Of a stretch of 64,000 bases of DNA, positions 57,016 to 64,000 are shown piece after piece. The position numbers and the translations under genes are program-made. Numbering within the stretch: the stretch's first letter is position 1; each line of letters opens with the position of its first letter. This DNA comes from Tanypteryx hageni (lineage: Eukaryota; Arthropoda; Insecta; Odonata; Petaluridae), in NCBI GenBank assembly GCA_028673005.1, contig CM054116.1, positions 35,126,854 through 35,190,853 on the forward strand, in the 5' to 3' direction. The notes below the pieces were generated by a model, which had not been told where the DNA came from, searched no databases, and saw nothing but the letters and a program-made list of their open reading frames with translations.

Positions 57016-57774
57016 ATGTGGCCTCCGAACTCAACCGCGGCCGCTTTCGACTTGCCGTCGGGGGCGAATTCCTCGTGCGGAGGCGGAACGAAGACGCCCT
57101 TCTACCCCGGGAGCGCCAGACACATCAGCGTCGCGGGGCAGGCCGTCATCACCGCCTCCTACGCCGTCGGTGTGGCGGGGAACGCGGCGGCCCTTGCCAT
57201 CCTCTCGAGGTCGGAGACGGCTCGCAACCGGAAGCAGACCCTGATGCTCCGTTGCCTCGCCTGGAACGACCTCATCGCCCTCCTGGGGATGCTGGTGCAG
57301 ATGCACCTCACGCTCTACCCTCCTTCCTCCATGCTGCCCCGCGCAACGCTCTCCTCGCCCCCGACCACGCCTCCTCCGCCCCTGCTACCGGACCTCCTCG
57401 GATCTTCTTCGGCGGCGGTCGCCGAGAGTTGGTTCCTCCCGGAGGGGACCCCTACCTGGGAGGCGACCTCGGCGGCGCCCTCTTCCGCCAACCTCCTCCT
57501 GCGTGCCACGGCGTCGCGGGCGGCGGTGTTCGAGGCGGAGTCGTCCTTTTCTCCGGAGGACGATGGGGTCTTCGATTTGAGCACCGCCGAAGATCCGCCG
57601 CCAGCGTTGGTGGCGCCTCCGATGTGCACCCATTTGCCCAATTTGAACACAGCCCACTTTCTCTGCGTCCTCCGGGTCGTGTGGAGGCTCTTCGGCCTCG
57701 GCTCCGGATGTGTTGCCATAGTAATGGCCGTGGAGAGATGGATGGCGTTAACGAGGCCGTTCCTCTACCAGAAG
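57016..57774 (+). CDS. Class A GPCR, prostanoid (PGE2-like) receptor, first coding exon
   Basis: The ATG at 57016 sits in GAAACATGT, a good initiation context. The 253 codons give an extracellular N-terminus with two N-glycosylation sequons (NST at 5-7, NSS at 18-20), TM1 at about 39-64 (GVAGNAAALAIL), TM2 at about 75-100 (LRCLAWNDLIALLGMLV, with the conserved Asp 85) and TM3 at about 214-239. TM3 ends in AIVMAVERWMALTRPFLYQK, with ERW in place of DRY; FGLGSGCVAIVMAVER followed by LTRPFLY is prostanoid-receptor-like. The exon stops in phase 0 at CAGAAG, followed by the donor GTAGGC (57775). TM4-TM7 are not in the window. The loop between TM2 and TM3 is unusually long, about 113 residues. By family it should bind a prostaglandin at the plasma membrane and couple to a G protein. 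Another class A family remains possible. Confidence 0.75.
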
Positions 57775-58671
57775 GTAGGCCGCTCTCCACGATCGAAGTA
57801 CTTCGCTCGCTCTCCATTCTCCCGCTTTCCTCTCCTTCTCCCGACCACACGCCTACAACAAGCACACACGAGTGAGGGGGCCAAAGAGTAATCACGTGGG
57901 TTACCCGCGGCTATCTTGCGTTTGTTTACCTTTTTTAAGCATAAAGGTTACAAATACACTTCATTTAGTAAAAACATGGGATTTTGAATTAATTCTCCTG
58001 TTAGAATTTTTATTACTCGTTTAAAGATACGCAATTTCGAGACGGAGACGTCACAAGTCGTACCCGTTTTCGGAATTACTTGCAGCCCCTTTCGGTGTTT
58101 GAATTGTTTTTCATCCTTATCGGAATGATGAAGCGGCGATGATGGATAGGTAAAAGGGACAGATAAAATAATCTATTGCCTCGAACGGGAAAGCATCGCT
58201 CGCGGAGATTTTCCCTTCTCTCCAACTCGATGGGATATGCACCTCGTTGGAGTCGAATCGATTATTCATTTCCTTTTTACGCGCTGTCGCTTTTCAACTT
58301 TTTTAATTGCATTCGCATTCGTTCAATTTCTGTCGCAGATCATTTTACTGTAGAGATTAATTGCAGAGATATTCAAAAGGCTTGAAGATTTACGTGTTTG
58401 CAGTAATCTTACTCCTAGTGTTAGTTTTTGTAAATGTAACAAGGTGATCGAAACGGAACTTATGATGCCTACTTTCCAACATAATTATTTCAAATTAAAT
58501 GTGGTGTAGCAATTACTCATATTGGCTTTAATAGCTTTAACATCGCCATGGATGAGTTGCTCTTTGTGTTCCCAAATTTTATAATTAACCGTTATAAAAT
58601 ATTACAAATACATTTGAACGGAAAACTAGATTGATCACGCGTATTTGTTTGACAAAAACAACGCGTGTATG
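57775..58671 (+). other. Start of GPCR intron 1
   Basis: The donor GTAGGC opens an intron that must extend past the window, because no TM4-like exon is visible downstream. The open frame continuing to 57891 reads R/S/P-rich intron sequence and is not receptor. Confidence 0.6.
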
Positions 58672-58942
58672 TACTAGACCAGAGGTCACCAAACTTTTTA
58701 CTGAGGCTTCATGATCCACTGTGCGGGCACATACGGCAATTAAAATTTTTCGAAAAGAGAGTTTTGAGAATTTTTTCGATTCTGTAATATGTAATTCGCT
58801 TATATTAAAAGTAAATATCACCCAAGTACTTGGAAAATGTCGTTTAGATATCATAAATGATATCTAATGAATACTCTTGCTGATAAGGCGGGCCGGATCA
58901 AATCACTGCGCGGGCCGTAGTTTTGGGACCCCTGTACTAGAA
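58672..58942. mobile_element. hAT MITE (255 bp) with 8-bp TSD, inside the GPCR intron
   Basis: The element runs 58680-58934. The left end CAGAGGTCACCAAAC and the inverted right end CAGGGGTCCCAAAAC match at most positions. TACTAGAC (58672-58679) and TACTAGAA (58935-58942) differ by one base. The interior is non-coding. Confidence 0.88.
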
Positions 58943-59094
58943 AATACCAAATCCGAGTCCAACAATACTCGCTGCAATGGCAACACTCTCGTAATAAGTG
59001 ATAAAAACTGCATAAACGCCAATATTTACGCAAAATTCGAAGAAATACGATCGATAAGCAAAATTCTACGATAAAAATTAGAATCTCCATCCCT

Positions 59095-59415
59095 TTCCTC
59101 AGAGAATAGTATAAATCCCGCTCCAATATTAAAATTATAAGATATTTTAATGTGCAAGAGAAAATTACTCTGCAAATGGATTTCAAATTTTCCAGGTAAA
59201 TCAAATGTGAAGGGTAGTTCCCGGAATCGAACCCGGGACTTCAATATTCGCAACAAAAAATATCCTCGAGAGCTCCGCCCAAGTAGTAAGAGATTTTCAC
59301 CAAATGTCATGAAAATCGGTCTATTGGTTCAAAAGTTAATAGGGGGACAGACAGACACAATGAAGGAAGTAAAAGCCTATTTTCATTCTGGAAATTAGAC
59401 TAAAAATGGTATGTC
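59095..59415 (+). repeat. Dispersed repeat family R1, copy 2
   Basis: This copy aligns block by block with 59830-60167: AGAATAGTATAAATCCCGCT, GGAATCGAACCCGGGACTT, TCATGAAAATCGGTCTATTG, a GGGGACAGACAGACACA stretch and a final ACTAAAAATG. Copy 1 is inverted at 28.3 kb. GGAATCGAACCCGGG looks like an inverted pol III B box, but no A box is found. Confidence 0.8.
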
Positions 59416-59829
59416 CGGACACAACATAACAAGAAGTCCAAACCAGGACTAATGCAGGCTGGTTTCCCAAAGTTGACGTCCCGAATTGTTTACTTATATT
59501 GACAGGAAATGTTTCAGTATGTGTTAGTCATTACAAGGAATTCTCATACCTTAAATACCATTTGTAATTCATAGTTTATCATTGATAGAGAAAAATTGGA
59601 AAACAAATCGATTGAGCATTATTAGGTTTAAAACACTAAAAGTAATGTCAAAATATATTTTGCATGTATTTTAAAAAATAAATATAAATAATAATTTAAA
59701 TAATAATTTAAATAATATAAATAAATAATTTAGTAAATGTTGCTGTTTATACGCTAATATGTATGGACCAACTATCCATTGCTGAAGGGTAGTCGAGTGG
59801 AAAGTAAATAACCCATTTGTTCACCCCCT

Positions 59830-60167
59830 TAGAACAGTACAAACCTCGCTCCGATGTCACAATTTTAAGACATTTTAAAGTATTAAAGAAAACATCTCTG
59901 CGCGATGGATTTGAGACTTATTATGGAAAAGAAATAGGGAAAAAAATTCCTGGAATCTAACCCGGGACTTAAATCTTCGGAAAATAAAATAGGCATAGCC
60001 TGCAGGTGGGTCCTGGCAGCACGAGCCTCATACCAAGTTTCATGAAAATCGGTTCATTGATGCAAAAGTTGTTAGTAGGGGAAACACACCTACACTGATA
60101 CACACAGACAGGACCATTTCATAAGGCTCTGTTTCCTTTGGAAACCAGCCTAAAAATGTCCTAAAAT
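59830..60167 (+). repeat. Dispersed repeat family R1, copy 3
   Basis: It lies in the same direction as copy 2, about 400 bp downstream. Blocks are AGAACAGTACAAACCTCGCT, GGAATCTAACCCGGGACTT, TTCATGAAAATCGGTTCATT, CACACAGACAGGACC and CCAGCCTAAAAATG. The AT-rich spacer between copies 2 and 3 contains AATAATTTAAATAATA repeats. Confidence 0.8.
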
Positions 60168-61284
60168 TTCCGTTATCATGGGCGGAATGAGAATTAACTC
60201 TGCAGTTTTCTAACAATCGCCTTTTCCTTCGACGAATGATGGAAAGTGAACTTTGATCGGGGAATATTTTCCGTTTTAGGCGCGTTTTGCTTCCAGGATG
60301 AGCACCTATTAGCTTCGGTCTGTCCGTCCGTCCGTCCGCTTGTTCGTTCTCCGCTTCTACGAAACGAAATTTGATATTAAGGGCTTAGAGTAAAAGACAT
60401 TAAGAAAATCACATAAATGAATTACGTATGCCAATCACTTTACTGGTGACAAAAATGAACTTTCCGTCCTATCTCATAAAGTATTGATCATATCAAAATG
60501 GTTTTCAAACAAAAATTGTAGAGCTAGTAGAGTATTTTTTCCATACATTTTTATCGTAGGAGTAGCCGTTATCAATCAAATCAAACAAGAACTTAAGAAT
60601 AATTTGTGCTATCTAGTTGTTGTTAACGTAAACAATCTTATTGATTACCGAAGTAAATAAGATCTACTATATTTACAAAAATACAATAATTTCGTTACGC
60701 GTGCATGAAAGATTTTGTAAGCGGAAGGAAAGGATCTACGACAAAGAAAAGAACGTAAACGTAAATTTTACAACTACTGAACTCAAATGAAGTATATTTA
60801 AACAATTTTCGATTATTTGGTTGATTAAAACTGATTAGAAAATAAATCGGTATGTGAAAATTTAATATCTCCCTGGCATCAATTCTGATATATCGTATTG
60901 CAGTGTTTAGTCATTTAAATTACGTAATATGTTTATTAATGCACCAATTCAAGTGTGCCCCCTTTCAAATTATTATTGTTTAGTTTCAAATATTTCATCG
61001 CACGAAACCCGCCTATTTGTCATATACTTTACACTTTCCTAACTTGTTTATATAATTTGACGTTACAGTCATCGACCAAATACGTGTTTCATTTGCCATT
61101 TCCGAAATCTTGTTGCCGTTGCTTAGAATTATAATTCTGCGTTTCATCGTTTTGGAATTTATTTTTAAAGAATAACTGTGACTAATTATACAGTAAGAGT
61201 AACGACCCGCTTTCCTTTTAGCTAGACTTTGCTGTATATATAACCTAAAGAATTCGGGTCACTTTCGTTGTAATTGATAATTAC
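60168..61284. other. Unassigned intronic sequence
   Basis: A short GTCC microsatellite, CTGTCCGTCCGTCCGTCCG, lies at about 60320. Otherwise it is AT-rich with nothing recognised. Confidence 0.45.
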
Positions 61285-61409
61285 ATTCAGAAGATAGGAA
61301 CAACTATGTAACTTCCACACAAATTCACATGATGGTGCTAGTTATTTAGCGAAACCTGTCGTGAAATAAAATTGTATGGAAGCTACATACTTGTTCCTAC
61401 CTTCTGAAT
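61285..61409. repeat. 125-bp foldback element
   Basis: The left arm 61285-61321 (ATTCAGAAGATAGGAACAAC...) and right arm 61373-61409 are inverted copies over 37 bp with about five mismatches. They surround a 51-bp loop. It is probably a small hairpin MITE. Confidence 0.8.
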
Positions 61410-61519
61410 TTGCTGAATATATTTGTGAAGAATATATAATTTTCGTTGCTTCAATAGCAAAATTTCCATTACGAATTCCATTGCATTAACATCTCTGGAT
61501 AGTTGTCGGGCCTTCTGGT

Positions 61520-61840
61520 TTGGACTCGTGTTCGCAATCGCAACGCCCACCGTAAGTCTAGCCTTCCACGCAGCGGTCCCAGGTTCGAATACGGCGGAGG
61601 TTGAATTTTTCAACCTGGGATCGTACCGTCCCCTACTTGTGTGATTTGAGGAGACCGCGCAAGTCAGCGCTCCGTCCTTCGGAAGGGACGTTAAGCAGTT
61701 GGTACCCTTGGTGCTCTTCGTAAAGACTAGGCTAATGCCGGAACCGGATTTTCCTCCATAGTGTGTGTGTTTTGTGTTGAAGAAGTAATAGCTATAATAA
61801 TCCAAGAGGTTGATTAGCCAGAAATTCCATGCAAGCAAGC
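61520..61840 (+). mobile_element. tRNA-derived SINE, better-preserved copy
   Basis: The B box GGTTCGAATAC lies at about 61582 and is followed by CTTGTGTGATTTGAGGAGAC and CGCGCAAGTCAGCGCTCCGT, which match the 8.6-kb copy. It then runs through GGAAGGGACGTTAAGCAGTT and GGTGCTCTTCG to a weak GCAAGCAAGC repeat at the 3' end. The A box is degenerate. Confidence 0.65.
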
Positions 61841-61994
61841 AAGCCCACCGTAAGTCATATCGCAACATCCATTAATGTTACTCCGTACTCCTTTGAGCAA
61901 CGCAACTCCCTCTGGTCCCTTTCCTATCTCGTGAGGCTAATCATAAGGGTATGGAGGTTATGAATTTCAATGCAATCTCCTCGTAAACACGCGC

Positions 61995-62302
61995 CCGCAG
62001 GCCGGATGTGGCTCCCGAGCACGCTTCATGCGCCCGCGAAGCCTTGATGAAAAAGTCGATAACCTTTAACAGAAAATTTTGTGTTTTTTCATCAAAATTA
62101 TGGCCTCAACACTTTTTCTGTTTAACGTTAGTAAATTATTTAGACTCGATTTTTTCTAATATGATACCACAAAATCTCTAGATAACTTCGGATGTAAACA
62201 CTCATCCGGCCCGCCGAAGGTCTCGTGGCATCCAATGTGGCCCTCCGAAGCATTCAAAACTACGAATGTGGCCCGCCATGCAGAAAAGGTCGCCGTCCCC
62301 TG
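61995..62302. mobile_element. hAT MITE (CAGGGGTCGGCAACC family), third copy
   Basis: It matches the type copy at 44745-45084 over most of its length, with blocks CTCATCCGGCCCGCCGAAG, TGTGGCCCTCCGAAGCATTC and ACTACGAATGTGGCCCGCC. It ends GTCGCCGTCCCCTG. The left end is too diverged to define a target duplication. Confidence 0.8.
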
Positions 62303-63395
62303 TCTGTGCGGCCAGAATGCGAATTTCGGTCTTAGCTATATCGTTAGAAATTTTGTTTCATTTATTGAAAAGGAGACAAGATCTTTTCACAGTTATTGAG
62401 ATACAACATATTGCGTTTTATAAATTATTATTTTTGATTGAAAAACAGATGTACAATCTTCTAGATTAAGCCTGTTTTTCAAACCTCATCGAACAATTAT
62501 AATCCTAATGCGGCCCTTCTATAACATCCGTCGTTTCAATGCGTCGTGATACCTCTTCGAGTTTGACATGAGATGTGGAAAACTAATTTAATTACTCTGT
62601 CTACGGAATCCTGAATAATTTCAATTCGCCCTTAATGATAAAACTTTGGAATGAAGGAAAAGTTAGATGGAAATTAAAACATTTTCGCGGCCCAAAAGCG
62701 ATAAATAGTTTATGAATTCAAAATATCTTTGTAGAAACACCTGCTTTTATTAATTAATCAGTAAATCAGTTTGGTAGACAATATCAAGTGCTGGTATCAA
62801 CACACAATCTACGAATCTTTATACACAGTGGTGTTCTTTCACTCGAAAATTAATCCGTGCTATGCCGGGGATTGGTATTATTAGCTGTCATTTATGAATG
62901 CTTCGGCGTTTCTCACACTTTCTTTCAAGAGACCTCCCGAGTCCTTCATTCCTAGCTTTCCAATAGACTCCGTCACCGGCTGGCTCTAGTACTTCCCTAA
63001 GGAGCAATTGTTATGTAACCTTGAGGTCAACGCTCTTTCTCTCCCCATCTCGTGTTCGATTGCTTTTAACACCCGCTCGTTTATAAAAGAGCGACCCATC
63101 AATCGATTCATATCAAAGAGGGATCGTAAATCAACGTGCCGTTCGGAATGCGTTGCGTCCTCATTGCGGGGAAAATGAGGTGCTCAAATACCTACTTTAT
63201 ATTTCTTTTAACTTTTCCTTGTAAGTTGCCGTCGGAAGCAGCTTTACCGATTAGCGTTGCGGTTTACGCGAAATTGGCGAATGAGAGAACTCGAAGTCGG
63301 TTTAACGACCCTCTTTGCGTCCTTATTTGCTACATTCTCATAAATAAATAATCATCTCGCCACTTCTGTAGAGAAAAATCTCCTAGGAAGTTACT
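62303..63395. other. Unassigned intronic sequence
   Basis: The open frame at 63136-63351 has no recognisable domain and no credible TM helix pattern of a GPCR, so I do not call an exon. Confidence 0.4.
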
Positions 63396-64000
63396 TTAAC
63401 CCTGGTAATACCAAGATATTTTACCTACACTCCAGACCAAGTGGGGTACAAATGTACCCCATATATTTTTTAGCATGACTTATTGTGTATTTCATAAATT
63501 TACATTGTTTACGCATGGTGGATGCTGTTACATTCGTAAATATAACAAAACGAAATTAAAATTCATATGGATATATTTATGACTATTTATTCGTAATCAT
63601 ATAAAGTCTTTCAAAATCATTGTGTCAAAAATGTTCAATGTACTCGATCAACATTTACTACCAATAGTATTCTAAGTCACAACACGTATTGCACAAAAAT
63701 TCATAGGAGATACTTGTTACTTGCGTAGAAATAGTACAAATACTAGTTATTAATTTTTAGAAATTTGAAATCCGTTACAAAAATGTTTCTCCATATGTGC
63801 CTCATTTGAATGCCCCAACACATAGTGAACAGATGTGACGCTTCTCTGAATACTCAGTGCATACAAATTTGCCACACATGCAGCATCTCACTCTTGATTT
63901 CCTATTTTTTCCTCTCACACAGACCACACCTTCCTATCTGGTGATTTTTAATATATTCTCTGTTAGCAACATCAAGTTTCGGTACAACTTCCGACATGTG
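63396..64000 (-). mobile_element. piggyBac element, 3' end, cut by the window edge
   Basis: TTAA at 63396-63399 is followed by CCCTGGTAATACCAAGATAT, the TTAA target plus CCC terminus expected of piggyBac elements. A subterminal palindrome GGGGTACAAATGTACCCC lies at 63443-63460. The transposase reads toward this end on the minus strand. The other end lies beyond 64000. Confidence 0.85.
63802..64000 (-). pseudogene. piggyBac transposase C-terminal cysteine-rich domain (partial)
   Basis: The minus frame enters at the edge as MSEVVPKLDVANREYIKNHQ and GRCGLCERKK, meets a stop, then continues one frame over as KNRKSRVRCCMCGKFVCTEY and KRHICSLCVGAF with a stop at 63802. The pattern C-x2-C ... C-x2-C ... 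H-x-C-x2-C is the zinc-binding tail of piggyBac transposases, which recognises subterminal DNA. One small indel in an A-run breaks it. The DDD nuclease core would lie outside the window. Confidence 0.85.

Noticed and set aside
57315..57895. Long minus-strand and alternate-frame open frames over the GPCR exon
   Set aside because: They are shadows of a GC-rich exon: arginine/glycine/proline-rich and lacking any domain.
63136..63351. A second GPCR exon (TM4 or later)
   Set aside because: The hydrophobic segment lacks receptor motifs and the flanks lack a good acceptor/donor pair.

Overview
The window looks like gene-poor, AT-rich nuclear DNA of an arthropod, probably an insect. I infer this from long microsatellites, many decayed eukaryotic transposons (Penelope-like, CR1/L2-like LINE, Transib, hAT, Tigger/pogo, piggyBac), tRNA-derived SINEs and one spliced GPCR gene. 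The exact taxon cannot be told from sequence alone. I see no bacterial operon, CRISPR array or rRNA.

Layout. 0-14 kb is mostly unannotatable AT-rich sequence with a perfect 57-bp foldback (2.8 kb), a (TA)n tract, a SINE relic (8.6 kb) and a 0.7-kb terminal-inverted-repeat element (11.9 kb). 14.3-18.7 kb is a cluster of DNA transposons: a TA-flanked element with a repeated GTGACTTTGTGACA motif, a Tigger/pogo transposase relic, and a 914-bp hAT element with an exact 8-bp target duplication. 23.5-26.3 kb is a Penelope-like retroelement (PLE) bounded by ~300-bp inverted arms carrying hammerhead-ribozyme-like motifs and interrupted by a clean LINE insertion. 27.5-32.8 kb holds a second PLE family: one pLTR fragment and one nearly complete copy (RT plus GIY-YIG), both next to (TA)n tracts. 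32.9-37.7 kb holds a Transib (RAG1-like) transposase relic with a 167-bp tandem duplication, a hAT transposase relic and a relic of a transposon-like family with DGCTGQN and HTFLPCDHDF motifs. 38-54 kb is mostly unassigned, with a 16-bp minisatellite, a ~290-bp GA tract, three short hAT MITEs with 8-bp target duplications, a compound repeat, a tRNA-derived SINE and one weak candidate coding exon.

The only confident host gene is a class A GPCR at 57.0-57.8 kb, most like prostanoid (PGE2-type) receptors. Its first coding exon encodes TM1-TM3 and ends at a splice donor; the rest must lie beyond the right edge. Upstream sequence from about 54.7 kb is GC/CpG-rich and is probably its promoter and 5' leader. 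To its right are another hAT MITE, a pair of related dispersed repeats, a SINE, a short foldback and, from 63.4 kb to the edge, the 3' end of a piggyBac element with TTAA target site and cysteine-rich C-terminus.

Nearly every transposon protein is broken by stops or frameshifts. The window reads as an archive of old insertions around one regulated receptor gene.
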